64,000 nt of DNA from contig NC_135071.1 of assembly GCF_051401765.1 (NCBI RefSeq), forward strand, positions 13,184,961 to 13,248,960, read 5' to 3'. The position numbers and the translations under genes were made by a program. The notes beneath the pieces were generated by a model. That model made no database searches and had not been told where the DNA came from. It worked only from the letters and a program-made list of their open reading frames with translations. Every line of letters begins with the position of its first letter. Position 1 is the stretch's first letter. This DNA comes from Calliopsis andreniformis (Eukaryota > Arthropoda > Insecta > Hymenoptera > Andrenidae). Below, piece by piece: positions 1 through 11,612 of this stretch.

Positions 1-856
1 CTCGAACGCGTGTATCGGGATTAATTTATCGACCAAAATTCGTGGAAGGACTAATTCTCGTACTGGGGATTGAAAGTGGATTCTAGAGAGGAGGATGAAG
101 AAGATGAATGGGAGGACCTTGAGTATTATGATGCTTGATTGTTTGGTAAATCTGAGAGTGTAAACTTGTTTGGATGATTCTAAGTAGTATTTGTTAATGA
201 GGATGTTAATGAGGATTTCTCGTGGAGGTTAGTATGTAGCCATCAACTTGTCCCACTTTGTAACAGCCTCGTATTCGGTCTTAGTTATTTGATTTCTGTT
301 CGTAGGAAGGAATCTATGACTTTTTATGTGCGATTAGAGAGAACGCTTCTCAACTTCTGTTTGTATAGGAGAGCTCATAAGTTAAGATTTTACTAAAGTC
401 TTTGTTTTAAAATTTGAAAATTTTGTTCTTTGGAAATTTATCATGGATTGTTTAAAAAATTTGAAAATTGACAAGTTTTAAATGTTTAAAAACCTTAGAA
501 TTTAAAAATTCCAAATATTAAAGATATGCATTTAAAATACTTAAAAACAGAAATTTGGGAGCTTTAAATATTTGAAAATTCAAAATTCAAAAATTTGAAA
601 AATTAAACATCCGTATTTTAAATCGATATTTGAAAATTTGAAAGCTTTGAATATTTCAGAACACAAAATTTGAAAATCTGCGGAATGAAAAACATTAAAG
701 ATTTGTATCTATTTTAATTACTTGAAACTTTTAGAGAATTTTCAAACTCAAAATCACTCGTCCCAGAAAAATACTATTGCTATCCCTAAACAACTCCACC
801 TTAACATACTCAAAGAAAAGTCCCCCTTTAGCCCCACGAACACATCTAACACTTAC
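1..856. other. Intron of the UNC-93-like gene, with A/T-rich cryptic simple repeat
   Basis: This stretch follows the donor at 856 on the minus strand and contains no second exon that I can recognise, so intron 1 runs off the left edge. Between about 411 and 690 it is dominated by overlapping variants of a TTTGAAAATTT motif, listed separately. Nothing else can be supported. Confidence 0.6.
411..690. repeat. Cryptic simple repeat built on TTTGAAAATT
   Basis: About 280 bases are made of imperfect copies of near-palindromic words such as AATTTGAAAATTT, TTTAAAAATTC and ATATTTGAAAATTTGAAAG, with no fixed period. The same word grammar (T-T-G-A-A plus an A/T run) recurs briefly at 29380-29455, and a GC-shifted relative occurs at 11258-11612. 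I see no coding frame in it. Confidence 0.6.
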
Positions 857-1574
857 CGAGAGAAGAGATGAGGTTCCCCCAAAGTTCAGCAGTCTGCCAG
901 GCCAGGAAGAAGAACCCGAAGAACCTGACAACAATGGCGTCCACAGGTTGATCGGTGAGCTTCGCATAGACACCACCGACTTGCGTAAGGTAGGTGGCCT
1001 TCGCCGCCCACATGGGCGCCGCACCAAGCCCCAGAAGGACTCCAGCTGGTACGAGGGTGTAGAATTTGGGGTAGAACTGTGAGCCAATGTAGGGGGCGTA
1101 GCACAACATAGACACGCATAGCGTCCACTTGACGGTGAGCCTCTTGATGACGAAGGTGGGTACGAAGATGCAGGACAGCACCAAAGCCGCGTAGATCGCC
1201 GACAGTGACACGGTGCCCAAACCGTCGCTGGCGTTTATGGAGGACTGAAGATTCGCCGTGCCTTGGAACGCAGTGAACTGCACCATAAAAGCTATGGAGA
1301 CGGTGCCGATGTTCTTTAAGATCCGCCATTTCTCGCCGCGCGAGAGCTTGAACTTTCTGGACTGGGTGTCGTCATCGGTTGACGACAGCTGCGGTGGCTT
1401 CTGTGGCTCGGGAGGTATACCGTCGGTGCCGTCATCTTTGTACCCCTCGTTTCTGTAACCGACCCCGCTGACAGTCACCGTGTAAACGGTTTCCTCACCA
1501 CCACCACCGCCTCCACCGTCGCCGCCGCCACCGCCACCGACGCTTCTGGTACCGTCGTGTGGTGCAGTTACCAT
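857..1574 (-). CDS. UNC-93-like membrane protein, first coding exon (partial gene)
   Basis: The ATG is at 1574-1572 (context AGAATGG) and the exon ends at 857 before a strong GTAAGT donor (856-851), giving 239 codons plus one base. The remaining exons lie left of the window. The protein starts with a soluble tail holding two glycine runs broken by one Asp, coded by CCACCG-type repeats near 1496-1545, then an acidic Pro-rich stretch. From about residue 90 it shows the UNC-93 fold start: a helix with VSIAFMVQFTAFQGTANLQSS, then several hydrophobic helices (TM1-TM5 of about 12 expected) including the VLLGLGAAPMWAAKATYLT segment typical of the family. UNC-93 proteins are MFS-like membrane proteins; the worm one is a regulatory subunit of a two-pore potassium channel. 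The closest type I recognise is the insect UNC93-like protein (fly CG4928). Substrate or partner here is unknown. The exon is much more GC-rich than its surroundings. Confidence 0.88.
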
Positions 1575-1989
1575 TCTATGTGGCTGCTACCTGGAAACGA
1601 TTAGTTGAGCGTTAGTTCGTGTACTTAACTTAAACGTGTACTGTAAATTTAACTCTTTCTGATCTTGTGCACATTACAGTGTACGTTGATTTACTATATA
1701 TAGAATGGTCCTACGGTTTGGGGCTCTAAGACTGTGCCGCCATGAAAATATTGCAGTTCTTGTTTGTTTCTTGCGCGAAAGTTAAAAAAGACGACATTTT
1801 CCATGTCTCTCTCTCTCTCTCTCTCTCTCTTCATTTTTAAATGGTAAAAATTCTTCTTACACCCTTTCTTTTCTTTACGAATACAAATTCTGTGTTCTAG
1901 ATCGCAATCTAAATGAACACCTTAATCTAAGACCTCTACTCAAATTTTTTTGAAAATATAGTATACGTCGTTTTGCTTTAGAGCCACAG
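1575..1989. other. 5' flank of the UNC-93-like gene with (TC)n microsatellite
   Basis: The bases just upstream of the start codon are probably 5' UTR; a possible acceptor (CCAG) lies about 20 bases upstream of the ATG. A (TC) run of about 13 units occupies 1806-1832. From about 1925 a segment begins that has a diverged relative at 15245-15315. Confidence 0.5.
1806..1832. repeat. (TC)n microsatellite
   Basis: An uninterrupted TC dinucleotide run of about 13 units, upstream of the UNC-93-like exon. Confidence 0.95.
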
Positions 1990-2760
1990 ATATGTAGTAT
2001 AGTCCTAGTTCAATAGTAGTTTTTATTCAGAACTAAGTGTCTACTCAACGTGAGAATACAAGTATAGCAATACTGAGGTATCCCCAAGGATCTCCAAACA
2101 GATGGTCATCAAACGTCCCTAGCCACCCAGCAGTGACAAGATTACCGTATATCCCACAGATCGACAATCTCCTTATAGATATGTACTATAGTCCTAGCCC
2201 AATAGTAGTATTTAACTCTCTGCTCAGTCTGGAACTACAAGTATATCGTTCCAATACTAAGTTCCCAGAGACCTCCAAGCAGATGGAAATCAAACATCCC
2301 CAGCCACCCAGCACAAAGTTACAAGATTACTATCCCAATAGTAGTATTTAACTCTCTGCTCAGTGTGGAACTACAAGTATATCGTTCCAATATTGAGTTC
2401 CCAGAGACCTATAAGCAGATGGACATCAAACATCCCCAACCACCCAGCACAAAGTTACAAGATCACTATCCCAATAGTAGTATTTAACTCTCTGCTCAGT
2501 GTGGAACTACAAGTATATTGTACCAATACTGAGTTCTCAGAGACCTACAAATAAATGGACATCAAACGTCCCAGCCACCCAGCACAAAGTTACAAGATCA
2601 CTATCCCAATAGTAGTATTTAACTCTCTGCTCAGTGTGGAACTACAAGGATATCGTACCAATACTGAGTTCCCAGAAACCTCCAAGCAGATGGACATCAA
2701 ACGTCCCCAGCCACCCAGCACAAAGTGACAAGATTACCGTACATCCCATCGATAATCTCC
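1990..2760. repeat. Tandem array of a 136-bp satellite, about five copies
   Basis: The anchor word GTAGTATTTAACTCTCTGCT occurs at 2205, 2341, 2477 and 2612, so the period is 136, 136 and 135 bases; a more diverged copy starts near 2012, about 190 bases earlier. Each unit continues through GTGGAACTACAAGTATATCG, a CCAATACTGAGTTCCCAGA stretch, CAAGCAGATGGACATCAAAC and CCAGCCACCCAGCACAAAG. The first and last copies share an extra segment after ACAAGATTACCGTA (reading towards ATCGACAATCTCC) that the middle copies lack. The array therefore looks like expansion of a shortened unit inside an older, longer one. Open frames of 60-100 codons through it follow from the repeat and are not genes. Confidence 0.9.
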
Positions 2761-5700
2761 CAAAGAATTCCACAGAGCGTCTCCAAGCGTTGCGTGTGCA
2801 GGCTCGAGCCAGACGCCGTGGACAGGCAGTATTTCTGGAAACAGCAATTTATAACGGGCCGTTCATTGGTATGAGCCTGCGCGCGAAGACCTCGTCACGG
2901 ATCGCGTCTTAAAAGCGAATCCTTTCTTTTTTCAGAGGGGCGTTATTGAAGGTGTTCGCGCAGCACGTTCCAGTTGCGCTTGTAAATTCGTTTGTCGTCG
3001 ATGTAATCGATGAGAATGCGTGACCGGCCGCACAATGCCGTGACACGTGTCGCGCGGCGTGCATCGCAATTAACCGGCGCTCGCAATACCTTCACCTCCT
3101 TCGGCACCACCCTGCTCACCCCCCACCCTGCCCCATCGTCCCCCCCTTGCTAAGAATCTTGATTTCATTGGCAGCGTTCCGCAAAACTACTTTCTTCCGT
3201 GGCGAGCGCGAGCGCGCAACACGCTCGAAGCCACCATCTGTTTACGAGCGAGCCATGAAATATCCCGAGAGGCTAATTTCACCCGATCGTGGAATATTTA
3301 ATGACGGACGTTTCATTAACGAGACGTACCGAAACCTGTCCTAGGCGCGTAGAAGCAGAGGCTAGAAACTTCTAGGAGCCGAATCTCTCTTACAGCTTTG
3401 GAGGTGGAGGAAGGTTCTGTGAACTTTCGTTGTCTCGAATTTCGTGTGTGGATGTGTGTGGATGGTTGGTTAGTGAGCAGATTCTCTGTGTGAGACTTTT
3501 GGGTGATGCTTCTTGGACTGTTATTCTAGATTCTATACAAGGTATTTACCAACAGATCTTTTTATAAGGCTTCGGGTTATAATGAGATTTCTAGGTTATG
3601 CTTCTTCAAGTGGTATTCTGTACAAGGTATGGTATTATATTTGACAAGTGTCGGAAAGTTTAGAAAGTGATTCTGTAATACTTCTATTAAAATAAGAGGA
3701 AAATTAAGAATGTTGATTTAATTGTAGAAAAAACGTCGAAAACTAATATCAAGTCTGTCTGACTTGAGAACTCATTCTACTGATATTGCTACGTTTGACC
3801 TGCGAGTAGAATAAATTCCAAGTCTCGAGCATTTTGTGTAGCCCCATTTTTCATAATTAATAACTCAGAAATGAAGCTTTAAATGGAATTTCGTCACTCT
3901 TCACTTTCATTTTATTTTTTCATGTAGAGTATCTCCTTAAAATTTCTAACACCTATTATTGAAAACTTTATATAAGCTTGTTGTTTGTATAGATCTACGC
4001 GTTATGATTGTATAGCTGATTTTCAAGATGCATAAACCTTTCTAGGAACAATTCTCTCGATAAATTAGAAGGTACAGGGGAAAATCAATATAGTCGAAAG
4101 AATTTAGAAATAAAATTATGACCATTACTCTACTGCTTCCATAAGTAATTTGAAGATAGCAAGTCGTGAATGAAAAGACTAACTCACTAGAGTGACTAAA
4201 TGGCGACTTATTGTAAAATCTGAGAAATCGGGTGAATTGGAAAAACCAATAAAGTCTAGTTCAAACAGAGGAATAACCCACGCAATTCCCGCTTTCATTA
4301 CTCTAAAATTTAGTATAATAAAATGTTCATATATACCGAAGTGTTGTTACACAATTCATATTAGATAATCGACACAGATACGTGATTTTTTGATTCAACA
4401 ATTTATTGTGCAAGCAAATTAGAACCTTATATTTTACTTTCAGTAAACACTGAATGTAGTCATCAAACCAGCGTTTTAAAAACACTTTCACTAAGAAAGA
4501 CACGAAAACATCTAATTTTTAGTGTCTCAAAAGTTTTCATATTTCCTCTCCTAAAAAATTTCGATTTTAGGACTGTGTTAATACTTATCCTACACCTTTT
4601 GGATCTAACACAAGACAGTACTAAACACGCTGGCTTGCTTAAGAAAAAAAAAAAGAAGAAATACGAGAGTTTGATTCTCAGAATGAATGAATCGCTATAA
4701 TTATAAAAACGACGACAAAAAAGTTCGTATAAATTTCAACATAAAACACAAACAGAGACTGTTTTCCTCCAAAGAATCCACGCAATCCCGTGTAAACAAT
4801 GCACCCGAAGGCAATCCCGAGTTCATAATGGCACAAGGATTCACGACAGCGTATCCTCGATCTAAAACCATATCTCTCTCAAGAAAAAAAAAAAAAAAAG
4901 AACGCCTGGATAATCACGAGTGTCTTACACCGCTTAATCATCGTAAACGCCATACTTTGAAGCCATTTAATTACCGTAATGCCCCCGGGAAAAGTGTTTC
5001 CTCGTTCGAGAGAAGGAAAAGGAAGAAACATGTGGAAGCCACCGCAAACATCGTCAAAAACACGTATGCGTGTATTTTGCGACGATTAAATCGCAGAGAT
5101 CGCAGGATAATGCATACAGCGGAAGAATAAGCGGACCTTGGTCTCAGCGCGATCGTTCGTCAAGATCGAGGGATCGCGTGGAAGGTTGCTCGAGCGAGGA
5201 TCGACAAAAAGCAGGATAGTTGACGAACTTTCGCGCGAACGAATATATCGCTCGTGTGCGATAAAAGTGACACAACCCAGGAAACGTGGTTTACTAATTA
5301 CGACCATAAAGCAGTCTGATGTAGGTAAGGTATATTTTGGTACACTTTTCTAATCTTTTTGAGTTGTGCCACTTTTATCGCATATACTCCATAATCTGAT
5401 TTTTATTGCATCAATTGCATTTTAGAAATACGAGTATCTAAACAGTTTCAAAAAAGGAACGTTTTCTATGGTCTCTATAATATTTCAAGTTTTCTAGTTA
5501 AGAAAGTTTTTAAGTAAGATCTACAGGTGTCTAGATTTCTATTCAGGATATCTAGGTACGCCTAAAAGTGTCTAGATGATAAAGATAGCCACCACGAAAA
5601 TAAAAATAAAATAGAATAAAATAAAATAAGTAAAAATAGAAATAGATTAATAGAATAAAATAAATGTTTTTTCCTTGGAAAAGGTTACGAGCTTACAATG

Positions 5701-8700
5701 AACAGTAACTGTAAAGCGTCCTTACTCGCGTTTCCGTTCAAACGCACTTGGTCTTTCCGTTTGTTCCTCCGTATCTCACAGAAGACGGAAAAGCTGAACG
5801 AAAAGGCAGCAATCTTTCGGTTGCATAACAAGAGTAACACCGTACCAAGCGTGCGCGCGATACGGCGGTTTTTGATTTGTTCTTCGAGGAAACGCGATAC
5901 GAGAAGAAATCTTCGAGATTTGTTTTCTGTTGAGACACTACGTCTCAGGGAAAATTTTCTACAAAAATTGGAGATATAAATTTCGCGGCTTTGTTGGGTC
6001 CTTCGTTTCTTGAACTGTGTAAATTTGTTGTTTGTTCATTTATTTGTTCAGTTATTTATTTAACTATTTATTCACGAGATATACCTCATTGGCGTACAAT
6101 ACGAAAAAAGATAGTAAATACAGAATTGAGTACAGAGCAAAGCGAGAGTGGACATGTTACGTTTTTCTTAATCTTCATAATTGTTTTAGCTCTTGTACCT
6201 TTTTTAGTGATTTCTCTGTTAAGAAATAATATTTTTTGGCGGAAATAGTTTAATATTTTTTAAGTGGGAATGACAAGTTCATTAATCGATACATTAAACA
6301 ATACATGGTCCCATTTAAAAAAATGGAATTAATCTTCATATGTCTCCTACGTATTCACTTGAAAGCATTTAATTCTGATTGACTCTTGAAGCACCCTTGA
6401 AACCTTGAACTTAATTCTTATTTAAAATATTGTAAATATTACTAGTATTGTAGATGTTCCAAGGGGATCGTTTAAATGGGACAAGTTCTATATAGTAATA
6501 GCTACTATATCACCAGATAATTTTCATCTGAGAATTCTCATCTAAAGCAGAAATATCGGAAGTAATGTTAAAAAAAAGTGTTCTACAATATATGAAAACA
6601 TTTTACACAAGATTTAATTCTCTATCTTATACAAATTAAATTACACAAATCTCATGTTAAGAAACATGTTCGCTGTCAGTAACCAGTGCCAAGCTTATAA
6701 CGAATAAATCCTATAAGGCCACAAATTGAACACAGGAAAGAGCGAGAGTTTGTGTACAGTGTGCGAGATGCAATTATGTTATGCAATGTTACGCTATTAA
6801 CTCATCGTTATCCTCCACCACTTCTTGGCATTGTTCCCATAGTTTCTCTCATTCTCGCATTTGGCAGGAGAAACGAGTTGCCAGAACATGAATGAATCGC
6901 AGAGACGTAAGTTTTGCACTGTGGAAGCTCGTTGCTACTAAAAAGTCTACCCACTGAAAATGATAAAAATTGAAGATCTAAAAGATTCTGAAGAGTTCAG
7001 ATTTTGCAATTATTGAGCAATATTTGCTTTACAGAATTGATCAATTACATGGGTTACTCCTCGTTTATAAATAGAAGTATCTATGTGTACAGAAATGATG
7101 ATAGAAAATTATTAAATTATTTTGTCCATGGAAATATGTAGACGTGACTCATGTCGTTCACAGTTTTCCTGGGAAGGTAATTGTTCAATTTTTGCGACAA
7201 ATTGATTTTTTGCACAAGGTATTTCCAAATGACGATTTAACTGGTTTTTCTCCTCAATATGAGGTGTTTTTACGATTACAAAATTAATTAGCGAAATGTA
7301 AGAAATGTTGACTGTCAAAAAAGAAAGAAACACAGGAATCTCGAGCTTAACATAAATTTCATATTACAGTGGCATAGCACATAACATTTCACGTGTCCAG
7401 TCACTCAATTATGAGCAATCGAAGATACTGAATTGAAATCGTGGCGATTTGCATCGGTGATGCAGTGATTGCACGCGGAATTCTTACCGAATTGGAAAAT
7501 ATCGCTGACCTCAGGAGAAATTTTGCATACGATTACATAATGTACAATAATATACTGTAATGCTGAAGCACCTAACCGAGACCAAATCGAGAGTATACAG
7601 GCTGTTCCATAATACACGTGGATACAACTTCTAGGTTGACTTAATAGTCGAAAAAAAGTTCCATACGAAAATTTTACTTTTCTATATTTACTGTTCAATA
7701 ATATAGTTTCCCATTTTGATTATTCTTAATGATAATTCTTAAAGTAAGCTAAGATTATCAGATAGTATATAAACAAAATTGTTCAGACATTAAATTATGT
7801 TGGGCGATAGTAAATAACGTACATGCAATTGTACGACAAAATTTATTTAAGTACAGTAGTTTTTCTCTAGTCTCGTGGTTTGCTACTAGCAAGGAGTTTA
7901 TTGAGTGTTGTATCACTAATTGTGAAGTAAATAAATACATAAACAGCTCGTGTTTACCTTCTCAAAAGTGAAAGTGAGAGAAAATGGGACATTAATTCCA
8001 AGAAATAGTAAAGACCGCAAGTTCTTATCGAGGAAATGGTATAACATTATTTGCTTAAAAATTGAATGAATATTTGACTTTCTATTTGAATATAATCTAT
8101 TTGGAATATTGAGGATACCTGTCACTTCATTTTAATGAATAATCAAAATTAACAATTAGCTAAAAATATATTTGTCCAATTCTAAAGAAACTAAATTTCC
8201 AGAACACTATTTCAATTTGCAACAATTATAAATATATCAAAACGACTTTACATATAGACGCCCACTAAATAAAAAAGATCCACAAAAAAAGAGTCTGTGA
8301 CTCACAAAAATTGGCGTACTCTAGTTTTATAAAATACTTCAATTTTATCAATTTTCAAAACACTGTAAAATGTAAATCAGAAAGGAGAAACAGTAACGAA
8401 AAAAAATTAAACTAGTCCTTGAGATCTTCTTCACAGCGATAGCACCAAAAAGCAGAGTTCAATTACGTAAATTCACTTAAAAAAAAAAAGACCATAATGA
8501 GTGAAATTTTATATTTCTATAATTTTGTGTCTCAGTACCTTAAGTATGACTCTACAGTCGCATCAACCCATAACGAAGCATCTGTACAAAAATCAACGCC
8601 ACAGAATTTAACATCAATCTGTCAATTTACTCCGAAGAAGGAACCATCATCTTCTTAAGAAGCCCATAAAATGTATTTCACCTTACGCGCAATTAAAATC

Positions 8701-11257
8701 CTCGCTGTCGAAGGCACACGGCGCGATGGCATTCCCACTTTTATATTAGTAACACAGAAACACGGTTCATGTGACCCTGACTTACTTGAATACGATTCGG
8801 CCACCGAAGGTGTAATGTACCACGAGCAGAATGCCCACCCTAACCAGTTTCCAACGACCTTCAACTCTTCTTTAACCGCGAATCTCGTTGTACTATTTCT
8901 CCTCTTCGTGCAAACAAACAGAGGAGACACGCGCCTAGCGATTTCGAAGGGCGAACGCCTCGATAATACCGATTTCGTAACGCGATGCCCATCGCGCGAT
9001 AATCCTGTTTCTCATTCGTCCACTCTATTCCGCTTTTAAAGGAAACTAACGACGACCAGTCGAAAGGGTACAAAAAGAGCCACGATAAAAGGAATGCTTG
9101 ACGTAACCGAGCGCTTTCGATTTTCGATCTGAAGAGAAGAGTTATCCAAGGTTGGCGTGAATCCTGAAAATCGGCAGCGACTTCAGTGTTGGCGAATCGG
9201 GACATGTCTGAGGTGACGATATGGAGTCATTTTCTTTTTGCTTTTCGGGACTTGTTTGCTCTCTCCCTTTGGAACTATTTCAGATTTGTTTTTCAAGATT
9301 TCTGTATGGCTAGGTGTTGACTGAGCCTTGGTTTATAGGACTCTCGTATTATTGGTAGACTGTGAACGTTTATGCAAATTCCTATTTTCAGGAGTAGGGT
9401 TACAGAAGTGCTACCTAATTAGAGATGTGTTTCTTTCTCCAGATACAACACAATGTGTGTATCTAACTTTACATATTTTGTAGTGTTTTGTGTATTGTTT
9501 GGATTCTGTACGTTTTTTCACATTGAAATCTGCCATGAATGCATACAAATCTATAGTCTAGTTATGAGCTATAGCTTCGTTGCAAGTTTAGTTTACTGGG
9601 TTCTGGAATTACAGTAGGGCGTCGATGATCTGAACTGGATTTTCATCGATCTTTGTCACTTAGAATTTTGGGCATTTTGATGAAACTATGCAAAGACCTC
9701 AACTAAATCCCAAAATATCACCTAATACTACTTTATCAAAAATTTAAAAAAAAATTGACCTTAAATTTTGAAGTTAGTATTAATTCTAATAATCGACGTC
9801 CTACAGTATTTAAAATAAAAGAATCTTGCTTTCCTGTCCGACTGTATTCCCATATTTCTGACCTTTTTAGTAACATGAAAGTAACTTAAGATAGACCGTG
9901 AGTTCATCTCAACTGCGTATTCTCGCTGCAAGCTTGCCACGAGTTTACTGAACTGTGGACCCACAGAGAATTAAGCAATGGACTGAGATTCGAAAGGTAC
10001 CAATTGCAAAGAGTTAAATATCTCTGTTTTGAAATCGAGTTCTAGTGATCATACAACGTTATTGCCTATAAACTCACGAGTTCAGTGCATAAGAGAGACC
10101 TCCAGTCTCATCAAAATCGAAAACAAGAACGCAACAGAGCACTTCTCTCGTTACACACTTAATGCTGTATCTACTATTCCAACCACTGCACTCCTCTCAC
10201 TAGACCTCAACATCGTCGACAAAACAATAACTCAACAATGACAAACAATGCCCTGGCTAATGGTTCCTCGCTCTACAATCTCGTCCCTGATAACAAGTCA
10301 CGACCCTACATCGCGTAAATGCTGCAATCCCAAGAAATGTCAAGCTCGTTACGAGAACAACTCTCGCGCCGAGTTCACGCTGATAAAGCACAAGTCCTGG
10401 CGATTATCAGCGGGGCAGGTTCGCTATCTTCGACGAGCAAGGCTTCTTTCGTTCCAAGAATACGTATAAAAGTGTCGTTTAAATTACGTTCTGGGAATGC
10501 GGTAAGAGAAGCTAATCGCAATTGGCCGTTGCTTGGGGAAACCAGCTGGCGCTAATAACGGCTTGGGAGCGATTCCTCGCGAGCTTAGGTCGTCGTTACG
10601 CATGGAAACGGCGTAACGAGACATCATCACCCGGAGAATAAACATAGGTACCGCGAGCGTGCGGGGACTTGAAATTAATTAGAGTGCGAACTTGCACCGT
10701 GATGAGGTCAAGGTTCTGTAAATGGCTTTGGCTGCTGTTCAAAGTCTCCCTGAGTTTCCTAGCGCCGCGATTTTTTTAACCCCGCTGAAGAGAAGGCGGT
10801 TCTGCCTTGCCTGGACTTGGACGATGACAAAGTGTCCTAAGAAGGGAATATTTTAACCCTTATTTGTCTGACTAAGATGAAGTCACTTGGATTGGCCTCT
10901 CAGGGGCTGAAGAGAGCTTCAGGAGTTGAAAATGAGAAGCAGAAAAATGGTGAGTGTGTACATGCATGGAAGAACTTTGGAGATTGAAAATTGAGGATTT
11001 GAGTATTTTCGTACTTGACTAGTTTACTACTAGAGTGTTTGAGGATTATAGATCTACAATTCGCACAATGCCTCATTAACCACGCTCCGTTTTACAGTCT
11101 TGAATGCTGATAAAAGATATGTAAAACGAGAAATGTACACATAATAATAAGCACCCATAAATAAAAAGAGAAATGACAAACACCTAATATGAAAAGTGTT
11201 GAAGCCCTCAACAGGGTTAACGTGGAAAAAGTTATAATTAAAAAAAAAAAAGAATGT
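2761..11257. other. Gene-poor DNA with scattered GC-rich islands
   Basis: I find no exon with recognisable protein similarity and no RNA gene. The base composition alternates: mostly AT-rich, with GC/CpG-rich islands at about 2780-3350 (including a C-rich tract near 3100-3150), 4900-5300, 8660-9210 and 10300-10800. A pogo-like MITE is listed separately at 9612-9806. The open frames here are short, lack family motifs, and often rely on non-ATG starts. Confidence 0.55.
9612..9806. mobile_element. pogo/Tigger-like MITE, 195 bp
   Basis: The left end reads CAGTAGGGCGTCGATGATCTGA and the right end, read from the other strand, CTGTAGGACGTCGATTATTAGA. They form imperfect terminal inverted repeats of about 22-27 bases. 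The dinucleotide TA flanks both sides (9610-9611 and 9807-9808), as expected for the Tc1/mariner/pogo superfamily. Ends of the form CAGTAG-aCCTCGATtATC are characteristic of insect pogo-type elements. There is no coding capacity, so it would depend on a transposase elsewhere. Confidence 0.55.
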
Positions 11258-11612
11258 TTGAGTACTTGAGTACTCGAATATTTGAATCTTCGAATATTTG
11301 GCTATAAGAATACTTGAATACTAGAATATTCGAACACTAAGGTACTCGAACACTAGAGTACTCGATTGCTTGAGTACTCTAGTGTCTGAGTACTCGATTA
11401 CTTGAGTATCCAAAGGCCTTAACACTCGATTACTTGAGTATTCGAATGCCCTAATACTCGATTCCTTGATTTCTCAATTACTTGAGTAATTAAACACCTG
11501 AGTACTCAAATACTTTGAGGACACTGAATGCTTGAGTACTCGAATACTTAAGGATACTGAATACTTGAAAATTTGAGGACTTTGAATGCCCAAACACCTG
11601 AATATTTAAAAA
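11258..11612. repeat. Quasi-periodic GAGTACTC / TTCGAATA repeat tract
   Basis: About 355 bases consist of shuffled short palindromes: TTGAGTACTCGAA, GAATATTCGAA, TAGAGTACTCGA and relatives, spaced about 9-12 bases apart. GAGTACTC and TTCGAA are self-complementary, so both strands read alike. No unit is exact and there is no open frame. The tract grades into AT-rich DNA at about 11620. Confidence 0.75.

Noticed and set aside
2037..2912. Series of 60-100 codon frames on the plus strand
   Set aside because: They repeat with the 136-bp satellite period and share its sequence, so they are products of the repeat.
4687..5130. Plus-strand frame of 147 codons rich in Lys and Arg
   Set aside because: Contains poly-A-coded Lys runs, no domain, and no exon signals.
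6268..6490. Repeated GTGGGA..GACAAGTTC words and a 12-bp inverted repeat GTCCCATTTAAA/TTTAAATGGGAC
   Set aside because: The words are short, unequal in spacing and lack target duplication or element ends; too weak to call a mobile element.
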